A stretch of DNA of 64,000 bases from Cubamyces lactineus. Taxonomy: Eukaryota; Basidiomycota; Agaricomycetes; Polyporales; Polyporaceae. Shown here piece after piece: positions 37,366-50,329 of this stretch. The stretch spans positions 62,001 to 126,000 of the forward strand of contig JACDTU010000014.1 in NCBI GenBank assembly GCA_022376465.1. The letters are read 5' to 3'. A program made the position numbers and the translations under genes. The notes beneath the pieces are model-generated. The model was given only the letters and a program-made list of their open reading frames with translations. It had not been told where the DNA came from and did not search any database. The stretch's first letter is position 1. Each line of letters begins with the position of its first letter.

Positions 37366-38991
37366 CTAGCTGCCATCGCGATCCTGTTGCTCCTCATCTG
37401 CATTCGCATCGTCCACCGAGACCGCTTTCGGGTATTCCCAGACCTCGACCCCCTCCTGGCGGCGCTTCATCGCATGCAGAAGGCGCGGTCTCCCGCTGTT
37501 CGGCCTGAGGCTGAACAGAGACGAAGAGCCTGCAAAGGTGATGCCTAGAAGCAGCGCGCACACACACGTGGTCGGTTAGTATATCCAGCTGAGATAGTGT
37601 TCTCTCTCGAGCCGGAAGCGCATGGTCGACTTACCATTCTCTGTCCCTGTCCTGTTGCATACCACCACCACGAGCTCCTCCCCCAGCTTCCTGCCCGTTT
37701 CCGACTGTTCCAGATCTTCGTCACTCCCACTCACATCGTCGTCTTCATCATCATCCGCTTCGCCCTCCCCCCTTCCTGTACAACCTTCGCCCACAGCGGT
37801 CGTAACCGCAACGCCCAATAATTCACCGTCCGCCAATCCGGCTCGTCCTCCCGCCCTTCCTTCGAATCGAGCCACGCGTTGACGAGGACGAGGACGCGCG
37901 TGCGCTGGGCGGCGCAGTACGCCGCGAGCTCGTAGGGCCCGGTGCGGAGCGAGGACCACACCGCGGGCGGCTGCGTGTTGAGGTCCATACAGATCGCGAG
38001 CGTGAGCGGGCCGAGCGGGGGCGGGAGCTGGAATGTCGTGAAGCCGGTCCCTGCGGGATGGGAGTGTTGGTTAGTAGCCTGTTGGCGATTCGGGAGAGGC
38101 GATGGGCATGTATAGGAAAATGAAAGAAAGCGAATTAGGGATGATTGATCTTCGCCGAGTGCAGAGGCGAGTGGGAGTATGTGAGCGCTGTTCATAGAGT
38201 CATGAGGGGCACACATAGTTGTGAAGTCAATCTTGAAGATTCATGCAATGGTATCAGGCGTAAACGGGGCCTGAATGGAAGTAGAAGCTCAGAATATGTA
38301 CATCGGCCGCAACTTACCTGGCTTCGCCCAGGTCATGTCGGTATCGTATAGATTCGTCTTGCGGTACTCGCCCACGAACGTGCCGTCTGGGCCGTACAGT
38401 GCCGCAGCGTTCGCACCGACTTGCTCGACCTCTCTGCCATCCTCAAGGTGGACGCGCTCAATCTCACTCGGGGGAAGACGTTCAGGGTATCCAGCGACGA
38501 CGTAGCAGTGCAAGCGTGCCGCGAGCTCGGAGCAAAAGCGCGACGTGGGCCCCGTGCGCGGCTCCTCTAGATGCGGCGAGATGGAGGCTGCGTCAGGGAA
38601 GACGTATCCTGCGGACACAAACAGTGGGTTCCGAGTCAGCTGGTGGGAGTAGGAATACGAATGCAGTACAGCTGTTCAGTGGTGGTGTACCCGTAAAAAT
38701 CATCTCTGGCAGACAGACGAGGTCGACCGTGTTTGGCTTAAGCCTGTGGAAAGGCTTGCTCGTTTCATGACCGAGACCTCAGACAGCTGTTTCACGCAGG
38801 ACGAGACGCACCGGTCGCATAGTGCCTGAGCTCTGCGGATGTTGTCCTGCACATGGCCGATCTTTGTGTTTCCCAGCCGACAGCGAGGTCGATCTTGGTG
38901 ATTAGAGGGAGCGTGTATGACATTTGCCCAGGACAAGAGGGCAGGATGTGGGGATTACCTTTGGTGCGAACTGGACGACGGCGACGCGCAT
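37366..38991 (-). CDS. NTA1: protein N-terminal asparagine amidohydrolase (nitrilase fold)
   Basis: Deamidates N-terminal Asn or Gln of proteins to Asp or Glu, feeding them to the Arg/N-degron pathway. The nitrilase triad is visible: Glu in LVCLPEMIFTGY, Lys in VGEYRKTNLYDTDMTW, Cys in LAICMDLN. The start MRVAVVQFAPK is a typical nitrilase first strand. The C-terminal part contains VVVVCNRTG, then ITFAGSSSLFSLR and AMKRRQEGVEVWEYPKAVSV, as in fungal Nta1. Introns include the one ending the first exon (38959-38991) and a donor after residue G in IFTG. Between WALRLRPLWAK and the VVVVCNR block the reading frame changes by two: either an 80-base intron with a weak GTTGTA donor removes an acidic stretch, or there is an indel. 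The rest is intact. Divergent from the AMPK beta gene. Confidence 0.88.
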
Positions 38992-39789
38992 GGCAGCGTG
39001 CCGGAGAGCTGCAGAGCAGTGTGTGTGGAATGAGCGAAAGATGGCGCGCGTAGTGTACGTATTCGAACGCTGCGTTCCTGTGTCCTGGGCGGGGCAAAGG
39101 TGCAGCGGATAGCAGCAGCACAGAGCTGGTAGCAGCAGTGCGGGGTAGCAAGACGGCTGTCGTCATTCCATTAAGCCACGGGCGCTTGGTGGGCGGGGGC
39201 CAATGGGAGAAGGCGCATCAGGGCGGGGGTTTGAAGTCCGCCAGAGTCCGATAGCCGGGGGATCGATTTTACCACGGGCCGCCGATGCAGCTGATTACGC
39301 TTAGGAGCTAGGCGCCGAAGGAGGACGTGTGTGGTGGACAGAGAGAGGAGCAAACTCGGGACTTGGACTGGACGGCCACATCGTCCGAGTGCTCTGCTCC
39401 TCGTCCTCTCCGTCGCCCTTCCCACCCTCCTCATTGCTCCGCCCAATCTCGCGCCCTTTCTATCCCTCCTTCCCCTTCCCCCCTGTTCTCCCGCTCCCCT
39501 TCGCGCTGATCGCATAGACTGCATCGCTCCTCGAAATACGGTCCAGGGTCGCTTCTCTGGTAAGCCGTGATTCATCATCCGTGCATGGCCTTCGACACAG
39601 CTGCGGCGTGCTAACCAAGCTTGTCTCTTCTGACATGACAGCGCCGTAAAGCCTCCTTTTGCACGCCTCTCTCCTCCGCCCGCTTCGCCCACCGCCAACC
39701 CACGCACGCTCCCAGTCGCTGATCATCTCGATTCTGCTCGCCTTCTGCTCCGCTCCCCCTCCTAAAGTGCCCGCGTCTCCTCTCCGAGC
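38992..39789. other. shared promoter region, NTA1 and AMPK beta
   Basis: 800 bases between two divergent starts. The half nearest AMPK beta is pyrimidine rich (about 39400-39500 and 39650-39780). No other gene seen. Co-regulation of the pair is possible but untested. Confidence 0.55.
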
Positions 39790-41507
39790 ATGGGCAACAC
39801 ATCCTCAAACCCCTCCGCCGCTAACGCTCGCCTCGACTCTCCCTCTCGCAACACCCACTCCCCCATCCGCGGCGGCAGCCCAAACCCCTCCTCCACTTCC
39901 CACAGGGTCCACCGTTCCCTCCGTCACAAGAAGAGGTCTCTCGAGTTGCCCGATCTGGCGTCCCTCACTCTCACCCCCGCTTCCTCCTCCCCGGCTTCGT
40001 CCCCTCACCCAGCCCATCGGCGCCCCCGCGCGTCCTCCCCGATCCCCATCCCGACCGCTGCTAACCCTCCCCCGCAGACGTTCCGTCCACAAAACAACCT
40101 CCCCTCAGCCGCCCGCATCGACCGCATGAGAGATGGCCGCTCGAGGTACAAGTCATCTCTCAGCGCATTCAATTCTACGCGTTCCTTCCAGTCAGCTGCT
40201 ATTCCGGACTCGCCTCCGAGGAGCGACATGCCCCTGAGACAAGAATTCGTGCCTGAGGTTGTTCACAGCACGATTCCCCTCGCGCTGGTCAAGGCAGAGG
40301 GTGACTCGCACGAACCTGAACCGGTCAAGTACAAAATCACTTGGCGCGGCCATGGGAAAAAGGTCTACCTCATTCGGGCTGGCCATGATAACTGGCAAGG
40401 AAGACAGGCGATGGAATACGAGTGCGCAACTTCTTGCCCTGTTTCCCTCTGTGTTGCTTACAACGCGATCACTTAGCTCGCAAAGTGGAACGTTTTGGAC
40501 GATTGTCCCTCTGTTGCCGGGCACGCATCACTTCAAGTTCATAGTGGACGATCAGATTCGTCTGACGAACGATTATCCGCGTGCAGTTGATGACCGCGAC
40601 GGTACTCTAGCGAATTACGTCGCCGTTACAGCCCCTCCGAAGGACGGCTCTCCTACTCACCAGACATCTGCCTCACCACCACCAGCTCTCCTACAGCAAC
40701 AGTCGCAGCAGCAACCCACCCACCAGAATTCGTTCTGGAGCGACTCAACAAATACAGGAGGAACGTCAGGAAAGGGCAAGGAGGCCGAATGGACGACGGA
40801 GATTCCTCCAGAACTCATCGCAGCGGCGGCGGAGGAAGAGGCATATCTCGCCAGGGCGGACTCGCCGACGTCCTCTGCTAGCGGTATCCCTACTCCTCAC
40901 ATTCCGCCTGCTCCCGCACTGCCAAGGCATCTCGACAAGCTCATTCTCAATGTGCGCCCTGTCATGGCCGGACCTGCGCTCGGCGCAGCTGCGTCCTCAT
41001 CCTCTGAGCGTGATAAGCGGCGTAGCATGCGCGATAGAGAGCGGTCGCGCCGGGACCGGGGACGAGATGGCGATAGCAGGAGCCGGCCCGCGAACCTTGG
41101 AATGACCTCCGCGGATTTGCAGCCTAATGCAATAGACGACACGAGGGCAAATGGCGTGGCTGCACCTCCACCTCCATTGAACCTCCCGGTCGTCACTGCA
41201 TCAGGGACCGATGTGACGGCAATGCTAACCCAGCAGCAGCCATCGGGCCCTCCAACGCCTCCTGCAACACAAGCGCGTCCATGGGATGGCCCAGGTGTAT
41301 CTGACGACGCGAGTGTGCTGCCGGTGCCGTCGCACGTTGTGTTGCATCATTTGAGCACAAGCGCGATCCGGAATGGCGTCCTTGCGGTCGCCAACACAAC
41401 GCGCTACAGGAAGAAGGTGAGCAAAAGTGGGTTTCCACCTCAACGAGAGCCTTTCGCTGAGATGTATCGAGCAGTACATTACGACCATCTATTACAAGCC
41501 AACATGA
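39790..41507 (+). CDS. GAL83: AMPK/SNF1 complex beta subunit
   Basis: Scaffold of the heterotrimeric AMP-activated (SNF1) kinase, linking alpha and gamma and setting its location; acts in glucose derepression and energy stress. Three exons (39790-40421, 40477-41416, 41475-41507) close to 534 aa. MGNTSS at the N-terminus fits the N-myristoylation consensus (Gly2, Ser6), as in animal and yeast beta subunits. After a disordered Ser/Pro region, the glycogen-binding CBM48 domain runs about 179-262 (YKITWRGHGKKVYLIRAGHD, DNWQGR, LPGTHHFKFIVDDQ). A long variable insert separates EWTTEIPPELI from the C-terminal complex-forming end, HLSTSAIRNGVLAVANTTRY, RKK, and, in a 33-base last exon, YITTIYYKP. 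Only one beta gene is seen here. Confidence 0.95.
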
Positions 41508-43110
41508 CGCTACGAGCTACGTGCGTGCTCTACAAGCTCGTCGTTAGGCCTCCGCAGGCTAGGCTACCACTGCAGCGTGTCCGAATCCTCGTTATGCATC
41601 CCATGCTCGCCATCTACACATCTTGTCGACTCGTCATTCCCCTTGGCCGTCCACATAGACTAGCGCGTATTTGCGCTGACCCCACATCACAACCCCCTAT
41701 TCCGCGGGTTTTGCTCCTCGCCACCCCAATAGAGAGGGGCCGCCCTCGTCCTATGGCCGCCTACCGATCCAATCCATGACCACATTTTCCGCCTCTGGCG
41801 TCCTTGTCCTTGTCCAATCTCGGGAGGTATTTATCCGGTGCGCACAAACGCGGGTGATCCTCGCAATTGCGCTATCGGACCCGCATAGACGGACGGGCGG
41901 AGATCGTCCTAACGAGGGCTGCGCGCCCGTGCGCCGTGGCCCCTGCCGACCTCTGGACCCGTTATCTGCTTTCCAGTGCACGCTGACCTCGACTTGCCGA
42001 CTCTCCCTCTCCCATCGGCCAGGCCCACCGACACTTCATCTGCACTTCATCCTTACGTCTTGTCTTGCGCGCGCGCTCGTCACGAGTATACGAGTAACAC
42101 GAAGAAAACGAAGAAAGAAGCTGTATTCGTACGCAACAGGTCTCGCACACACTCACATACTCTCACACCACCCACTCATCCATCATCCATCATACCCCCG
42201 GGCCCATTCACTCTTCCACCCACCCACGCACTTCCTCATTTGTCAATGTTCATGTTTAGGTATCTGGATCTCTACCTCTGTTGGACTATGCGCGCGGGGC
42301 TGTCGCTCTTGCCCACATCCCTCGTCTTCATCGTTCATTCCATCGTCGACTTCCGATAGACATACACACCCTGCGCATGCTCCCACTACCCTCTAGTATT
42401 CGCGATGACCAGGGGGATAGATAGGAGCAGATCCGCTGCGAAGAGGGTCATGGTAGTGGAATTGGGTCTTCATCTGTTTATGCTTCAAGCGTTTCTTCTC
42501 TCTCTTGTGCAGCGATGTGGTCCGTGGTTCGTGGTCCGTACTACTCCGATGTCATGCCGTGCTGTATCCATTCATCTAGCCTCCCGTCATCTTGGGCATC
42601 TTGCGTCGATATATCTCCTCTCCTCTCTCTCCTCTTGCAAGTGCCTACTATACTCTCGCAGTTGGTTTCTCTCAACGCACGCAAGTCTCCTCACGCTACG
42701 GGGATTAGCCCGCTTTTCGACTCTAGAAGAGTCGTGGAAAGACGACGTCGACGGACGCAAGAGGATGTCTTCGTAAAGCCTCTTCTAAATCTCGAACAGG
42801 CGTAGAAAAGGCCTAGGCCCAGAAAAGTGACAAACGGTTATCGTCGTAGAGACTTCTCGGCGTTTTCGTTGATTTTAATCTACTGGAGAACAGGCAACGC
42901 CTTACATCGACTTTCCAGAAAACGGACTAATCCCCACCTGACTCAAGTTTAATAAAGTTGGCAAGCGCCCCAGGGATATTCAGTATGAAATACCTTTATC
43001 TTTATGAAGATTCATCGTTCCTACCGTCGCCGCGCTTCCTATCCTTGTCACTCAGTTATCACAGTCGTTCTGCTTAAATTCCCTCGCCATACTGTTGTCC
43101 AGTGCGGTTC
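41508..43110. other. 1.6 kb with no recognised gene
   Basis: AMPK beta 3' flank and HET-gene promoter. Short pyrimidine-rich open frames at 41800-42800 have no family resemblance. TTTAATAAAG near 42948 could be a poly(A) signal. Confidence 0.5.
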
Positions 43111-45244
43111 ATGGCATTACCACCTAGACCGCCGATGATCTGCTCGACCGCTTGGGAAGGCGTCTTCGCTGCACGGTTCGGGCTCTTCTGTGAACAGGTC
43201 CAATCACATCGGAATGAGAAAGGCAATACGTACTGGACCGGGGGATACGAGTACACGATCTCGGCGAAATTGTGGTTGATGTGTGCCCACTTCAGATGCC
43301 TCTGGTGTCGTTTTCTGGCGAGGCAATTCCTGCAGGATTTGAAGGCGCGGTCCCGCGAGCGGCTTGTTGACAATGTGCACGTCCGAATAGGGCGTGAGTG
43401 GATGTCGTGGAGTGAGGTCGTTATAGTCGTAAATGGGGCGGACAAAACGTTTGTACTACGTACCGTGGAAGGTTCGTTCGTAATAAGTGTTATGCGTTTT
43501 GACTCAAAACTCAATAGGATGTGGTTGTACAGGCGATCCTGCAGCAGCATGGCTTCCAAAGCGGATACTCATTCCACACGTTGGATGGCCCTATGCGCTC
43601 GCAGAGGCGAAGGCATGCATTGATAAGTGTATACGCGACCATCCCGCATGTCGTGCAATCACTTGGTATGACATCGGACGCGCTCCCCTACCGACCCGAC
43701 TCATTGACTGTTCTCACCCCGACTTCCTGCGCATCGTCGAGCCCGATCATAGCATGCGTGGGACGTATATCGCGCTAAGCTACGTCTGGGGTGAGGACCA
43801 GCCCCATCAGCTCACCGAGTCGAATCTGTCTCGCTACAAGGTCAAGATCGACGTTGCCCTTCCTCAGACGATCCTCGACGCGATCCGTGTCACCCGAGCG
43901 CTAGGAATCAGTCTCGTGTGGATTGATAGCCTGTGTATAGTTCAAGACTCTGAAAGAGACATGCACCATGAGCTTGCGCGGATGCGAGACGTCTACCGTC
44001 ACGCGTTCCTGACTATTGATGCTGGGAGTGCTGCCCGTGTGTCGGAAGGCTTCTTGCAAGATCGACGACTTGAACCTCTCCCTACCACCGTCCTTCCTTT
44101 CATCTGCCCCCCCAACAGGCCATTTGCCGAAGGGACCACCAGCAAGGCGCAACTCGGCACGATCTACGTAACGGGAATTCGCGACATGTACTTCACCAAA
44201 TCTGACACCGAGAGCAACGACTTCGGGTCACTCAGCCACACTGTTTCGCGGGGCTGGTGTCTGCAGGAACGGCTACTCTCCACTCGGTCCCTCGTCTTCA
44301 CGACCCAGACGCTCCAACTCCGATGCCATACGGAGACCAAGAACGTCGGCGGAGCCTTCCATGACGGCCGGAATGATGTGCCTCGATTGCCAGGTGCCGT
44401 CCTCCATCGCGATAGACACGTCGCACGCGGGTCCTACGGATGGGGGGACATTCATTACCGGTGGTGGGAGATTGTTAAAGACTACACCGGCCGCAAGCTG
44501 TCCAATATGTCCGACAGGCTCGTCGCAATCTCTGGGCTTGCGGAGATATTTTCACCGACGCTGGGCCCGGGTTACGTCGCTGGTCTCTGGCGTGATACTC
44601 TGCTTGAAGATCTCCTCTGGTGCTCTAACTCCCGATCTAGCCTGAAGAGGACTGGATATCACGGGCCCTCGTGGTCATGGGCATCCACCGGTTGTGCAGT
44701 GCAATGGGGATTTTCTTGGACCATGCATTCCTTTGCCGAGGTCGTCAGATGCATAGTGACCCTCCAGAACCAGAACCTGCCCTTCGGCGTGGTCACCGGC
44801 GCATCTCTCATCCTTAGTTCCAGCCTCTTACCATGCAGGTGGTCTGTTGACGAAACGGGCAGCAAGTCCTGGAAATGTCTATTGGTGGAGTTTCCCTTCT
44901 TCTCGTCGTTCCCACCCGAAGACCAATACCCATCTCCATTGTCCGACTGTTACTACGACGAGGATGTTGCTCTCTTGGAGGAGTTGTGGTTCGTTCCTCT
45001 TGCCCACGGAGACGTCGAAAGTCCACTGCCCTTGAAAGGGCTTTTGATAACCAAGACAGACGGTGACGTCTGGCAGGGAGCAGGGGAGCAGGACCACTGT
45101 GGGGACGTCTACCGTAGGGTTGCCATTGCAGACTGCTGGACCAGTTTGATTGACCACAAGGACAGGGACGAGACTTACGCCATGTATCCGGAGCTTTGGG
45201 ACATGCTCTCGCAGCTTCCGAGAGTAGACATAGAGCTTGTATGA
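43111..45244 (+). CDS. HET (heterokaryon incompatibility) domain protein
   Basis: HET domains act in fungal self/non-self recognition, where incompatible fusion triggers cell death; most copies have no tested function. Two exons (43111-43471 and 43518-45244) close to 575 aa. The N-terminal leader holds spaced cysteines (C11, C27, C58, C63, C66) and the Agaricomycete pattern WEGVFAARFG ... GYEYT. The HET core spans about 203-365: TYIALSYVWGED, a helix ALPQTILDAIRVTRALGI, LVWIDSLCIVQDSERD, MRDVYRHAFLTIDAGSA and SRGWCLQERLLSTRS, all intact. The C-terminal half has the usual WW.IVKDYTGRKLSNMSDRL and LLWC.....GPSWSWAS motifs. No NACHT, WD40 or ankyrin partner domain is fused. A GTG at 43102 is in frame but the ATG is preferred. 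Confidence 0.9.
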
Positions 45245-46044
45245 CTCGGAGTAAAGTGGACTGAATGCATCTTAGGGCCCGGTTCATTTCGGTATGAACC
45301 CTGTTCAGAGCATGTGTAGCCGTTTTTACAGGTTTCTGGATGCTCCCCACTCGTAGTTCCGAGCGTATGAGGGGAAGTGGGCTGAAGCAGCATGTACGAG
45401 GCGAATTTCCGTCGACTAAGTGTGTTGACCTTTGAGCATGATCTCCTGGCCGAGATAGTACGAGAAGGATGTGACCGTCGCGTGAGCCAACAGAGCTCGG
45501 ACATGTTCCAGTACGAAACCGCCATTAATACACAGACGGCGAAGGAACGTTTCGCCAAATTTCCTCTATTCAAGAAAACGTAAGTACTCGTCCCGGCCTC
45601 TCCTGCGCTGAAAAGGGGCTGATCGAGCCTGTCGTGTACGAGTCGACGTCTAGCTTGAAGCTTGAGTGTGCGATACCATCACTGCGACGGTACTCAATGA
45701 CAATAATGGTTGTGACGACGTACCCATGATCACGGGACATGTGTCACGACGTGTAGCCTGAGTCAGCGACGCGGCTGGCTCCACAACATTGCGCGCCGAG
45801 CGGGATGGTGAGAACGTTACACGCTGCGCCAGGCTCAGTGTCGATATCCGGTGTGTTAGAAACGGCAAGACAAGACAAGATAGTGTTAGAAGGTTCTTGG
45901 AGCGGAGGGCTTGGGCTGCTGCAAGACTAGCTACTCTTCGCATCCGCCACGGCTCGCGGTTCGCTGGAAGACGTTGCGTTTCTCGACTACCAACAACCAC
46001 CGCTACGTCGCTTAGCGCAACGTTAGCACACCTTTAAAGCAAGC
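45245..46044. other. intergenic between HET and Rad4 genes
   Basis: 800 bases without a recognised gene; 3' flank of HET and promoter of Rad4. Confidence 0.55.
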
Positions 46045-49000
46045 ATGAACACAGAGAACAGCTCTATCGTCGGAGAAGAAAGCGAGGACGACTTCGACTG
46101 GGAGGAGGTCGAAGTGGCCGCGGGCCCCGCTCTGTCGCTCGACAGCGCGCAGCTCCAGGCTGAAACGGCCTCGGGCCTCGCAGCGTACTATGGCGAGTCG
46201 CAGGAGGCGGAACCGGGCCCGTCGGAGAAGCCGAACATCGAGATCACCATTCAGACGAAGGGGAAGCGGAAGGGCGATCCAAAGTGCGTGTATCGTGCGC
46301 TGTTCATTTAGGAAGATGACATATAAACGTGCGTTTTGGGGATCCTAGGAAGAACGAGAGGGCGGTCCAGCTCGCGGCAGAGAGACTCGTCCGCCTCGAT
46401 TGTCACAAGATACACACCGTTGCGCTGCTCATGAACGCCAAAGTGCGAAACCATTGGCTTAACGACCCCCTACTCCAGGTAAGTCTTTACATAAACCACG
46501 GCATTTGATGCCCTGATATTCAACGCTTTTCTGGCCCCGGCACATCCGACGTAGGCCCGTCTCCTCTCCCTCACCCCGCTCCCGCTCCAAAACGCGTTCG
46601 CGATGATCCACAAGTCGCGCGTGCCAGACCCCGCGAAGCGCGGCCGCCTCTTCGAGTCCGCCGTTACGCGCCTCGCCGAGTGGTGGGCGGGCACGTTCGA
46701 GATCATACCCACGGGCCACATCCGCTCGCGCACGTTCGACGAGGTGCAGAAGGTCATCCGGACGAAACCCCCTCCGCCTGCGGACCCGAAGGGAAAGGGC
46801 AAGGCACGCGCGGTCGAGGAGGACGATGAGGACGATGATGAGGAAAGGTATGGGATCGAGGGGGAGCGGATACGTAGTGCGAAGAGTTTGATGAAGCACG
46901 CGCTCATGCGCCGCGGGTCGCGCGACACGAGCGCGCAGCTGTTCACTGCGCTCTGTCGGGCACTCGGGATACCTGCGAGGCTGGTCGTTAGTCTGCAGAG
47001 CGTGCCGTGGCAGGCGAGCGTGGGCAAGCCGAAGCCCCCGGCGAAGAAGAAGGCAAAAGCGAAGGAGGAGAATGGCAGCGCGAAAGGCAAGGGCAAAGCG
47101 AAGGCGGTGGAGAATGGGGAGGATGAGGAGGACGATATGGAGGAGGTGAGTATACCGGGGTCACCTGCAGTGAGCACCCCGAGAGGGCGGACACCCTTCC
47201 CGGCAGGCGGGCAGCGCCTGGATGGTAGCAGCCCCGCTACCAGCGGTCAAGACCAGGCCAAGAAGAAGGCAGCCCACGTCATCAGGTTGCGGAAGAGCAG
47301 GGGTCAGAAACTGGGATCCGCTGACACCCCACGTCCACCGCCCAGTACGTATCTCTCAGATTACTTCTATGCGCTGGATGACGAATATCGTGCAGGAGAA
47401 CGCACGCCCGACCCAACAGAGACTGCACCAGTGTTCTGGACAGAGGTGTTCTCTCGTGCAGATGCCCGCTGGCTCCCTGTCGACCCCATCCGAGTCATAG
47501 TCAACCGCCGTAAAGCGTTCGACCCGACACCCAACCCGAACGCCCCTAATGCAAAGCCAGACAGGCGGCGTCCCGTTAGGGTCGAGAACCGCATGGTCTA
47601 CGTGCTTGCGTTCGAAGAGGACGGCTACGCGAGGGACGTCACTCCAAGATACGCGCGCGAGTACGGCGCAAAGGTTGCCAAGGTGCAGCAGGGCGGTAAG
47701 GGACGTCGAGAGTGGTGGGAACGTATTCTGCGCATGGTGACGAGACCGTATCGACTGGTACGTACATCCTTCGCGCATATATCGTCATCGAAGGACGTGC
47801 GGTGCTGAAGGGTCCACGGTATCGCAGCAACGTGACGACCTCGAAGACGAAGAGCTTCAAGCGAATCAATTGACCGAAGCTATGCCCACCACCATTGCTG
47901 GCTTCAAGGATCACCCTCTATATGTGCTCGAGCGGCACCTCAAACGGGAGGAAGTGGTCGATCCGCCGACCGAGCTTGGTCGCTTCCGAGGGGAAGCTGT
48001 ATACCCGCGCGCAAACGTGCTCCAGCTCAAGACGGCGGAGAACTGGATGCGACAGGGCCGCAAGGTGCGCGAAGGCGCGCAGCCGCTCAAGTGGGTCAAA
48101 CAGCGTGCGGTGACTGTCAACAAGAAACGCGCCATCGAGCTTGCGCTAGCCGACCAGCGGGAGCGTGCTGCTGCCTCTGCCTCGACGTCGAAGAAGCCCG
48201 CGGGAGAAGTTGATGGCGACATCGAGGGTGACGGCGCCGAGGAGCTTGTGCTCTCATGGGACGCAGGCGGTGGCCCACCTCCCGGAGATGGTTTCGCGAG
48301 CGAGGATGGCGTGATGCAGGGCCTGTATGCTGAGCATCAGACGGAATTATACAGGCCTCCCCCAGTTGTTGACGTGAGTCTTCACGCTTGAGCGTGTGCA
48401 CCGTGTGTGCTCTAACTGTCCTTTGCATTCCCTGAACCATAGGGTAAAGTTCCGAAGAACGACTTTGGAAACATCGACCTGTACGTCCCCTCTATGCTCC
48501 CTGCGGGTGCTGTCCATGTCCCCTGTAAGTCGCACCCAACAGTCCTAATGCTCTAGTCCCATCAGTGGAAATAGCCAGTAACACTAATGTCTGCTTCTCC
48601 CTCATGATCTGCGTACAGTCAAGGGAACTGCAAAGCTCGCGCGTCAACTAGGGTTTGACTATGCGGAAGCAGTGGTATGTATAATCCGTGTCTGCTCGCA
48701 CAGAAACTTGAGCTCAGGCTCGTGTGATCGTCGCCTGCATCTGACATACCTTCCGTGCTCAAGACAGGGTTTGAATTCAAGAAGCGGCGCGCATTCCCAG
48801 TCGTCACAGGCGTGGTTGTCGCCGCGGAGAACGAAGCGGCGCTCGTCGAGGTAGGTGATCCCGCCTTACCCCACCATGCCACCTTCTCTATCCCGCCCCG
48901 GTCGTACCGGTGAATGGGATGCCCGTTGAGGTGATATACGCTGAGCTCAAGCGATGTCCTTGTTTGCTTGCAGGCGTACTGGGAGATGGAGCAGAATGCA

Positions 49001-50329
49001 GAAGCGAAGCGGCGTGCCAAACGACAGGAGCAAGTGATCAAACGATGGACAAAGCTTGTGCAGGGCCTTCGCATCCGCCAACGGCTGCTTGAGCAATACG
49101 CCGACCGCGCAGCACCCACAGACGGCTCGCCTGCGACTAAGGACACTCAGATACATGGAGGGGTACGTGCCTATGACGTTCGTATGTCCGCATCACAAGC
49201 GATACCCAGTAGCTTGTTCTCGACAACTACATGCTTTTCATTTCGAGCGACGAGGCTTTCAGGCACTCGCCCTGCCGGTGCGAACTTCTGCCTTGCTTGG
49301 TGATATGGCGCACCGGCTTCCAGCTCCACTTTCACATTTTCATTTACAGCAACGGACCACGGAACTAAGCGTGCTGATCATCCGGACTTGCAGGAACCGG
49401 AGAAGCCCGCCGCCGCAGGAGGGGGCTTCTTGACAGGCGTCGACGACGTCGTGCAACCGTACACGCTGCCCCGCAACCTGCACGAGGTCGTCGAGCACGC
49501 GGCGACCCGCGGATCCGCGCTCGGAGAGCTCAAGAGACTGCCTGAACCCGCCTCTGATCACGGTGGCGACGACGAAGACGATGGCGGAGGGCGTGTCTCC
49601 GGTGTCTCCGAACGAGAGCGGAACGAAGGAGAAGACGCACCACTTGACGACGACAACTTTGACGTAGTGAACCGCGCGGGCGAAGACGACGACGATGACG
49701 AAGATGAAGACATGATGGAAGTGGTCCCCGTTGTCCCCCAGCTCAACGGCGCGCCAAAGACAATGCAGGAGCTCGCGGAGGAAGCCGCACAGCGCAGCGC
49801 AGCGGATGGCGCGAGCAGCTCGGCGAACGCCGTCGAAGAACTTGCGGTCGTCGCGCCTGCGCCGCCGCCGCCGCCACTGCCTGGTGCTGGAAAGAAGGCT
49901 GCGAATGGGAGAAGCACGCGCACGTCGAGCAAAGCGGCCTCCCAGAGCGGCACATCCACTCCCCGCAGTGCTGCTGCTGCATCCACCCCGACGAGGGCAC
50001 GCGGGAGAGGCAGGGGGCGAGGCAAGGCCGCAACAAATACAACCTCACGCCAGAGTGCGCGGCGCACGCGGAAGCGCAAGAGGACAGACACCGACGAGTC
50101 CGACGTGGACACAGAGGGAGACGACGCGGAGGCAGCCATGGATGAAGCGCACGACGTTGCTGCCGCCGCGCCTTCTCCCGCTCCTGTGAAGAAGTCGCGC
50201 GCGAGGGCGCCGCCGGCGCCGGTCCCGCCTTCTACGCGTGTCTTGCGTACGCGCGCGCAGAAGAGCGCAAACCAGCTCGAGGAGGAGCGGGCGCAGGAGG
50301 AAGCGTACCGGCGCGCGGTCGCGCAGTAG
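46045..50329 (+). CDS. RAD4: nucleotide excision repair damage sensor Rad4/XPC
   Basis: Recognises helix-distorting DNA lesions with Rad23 and recruits TFIIH in the nucleus. Nine exons (46045-46283, 46349-46478, 46555-47757, 47828-48373, 48443-48524, 48619-48674, 48764-48850, 48974-49162, 49394-50329) close to 1155 aa; yeast Rad4 has 754 and human XPC 940. After an acidic N-terminus, the transglutaminase-like domain is split by a Lys/Glu-rich insert: AQLFTALCRALGIPARLVVS near 240, and FWTEVFSRADARWLPVDP near 416. BHD1 starts at AMPTTIAGFKDHPLYVLERH (about 542). BHD3 is LYRPPPVVDGKVPKNDFGNI to TGFEFKKRRAFPVVTGVVVA (about 697-775). The final exon is a 310-residue disordered tail with acidic runs and a RARGRGRGRGK basic motif, and much of it would be lost if splicing differed. 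Convergent with TRM61, stops 150 bases apart. Confidence 0.94.
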
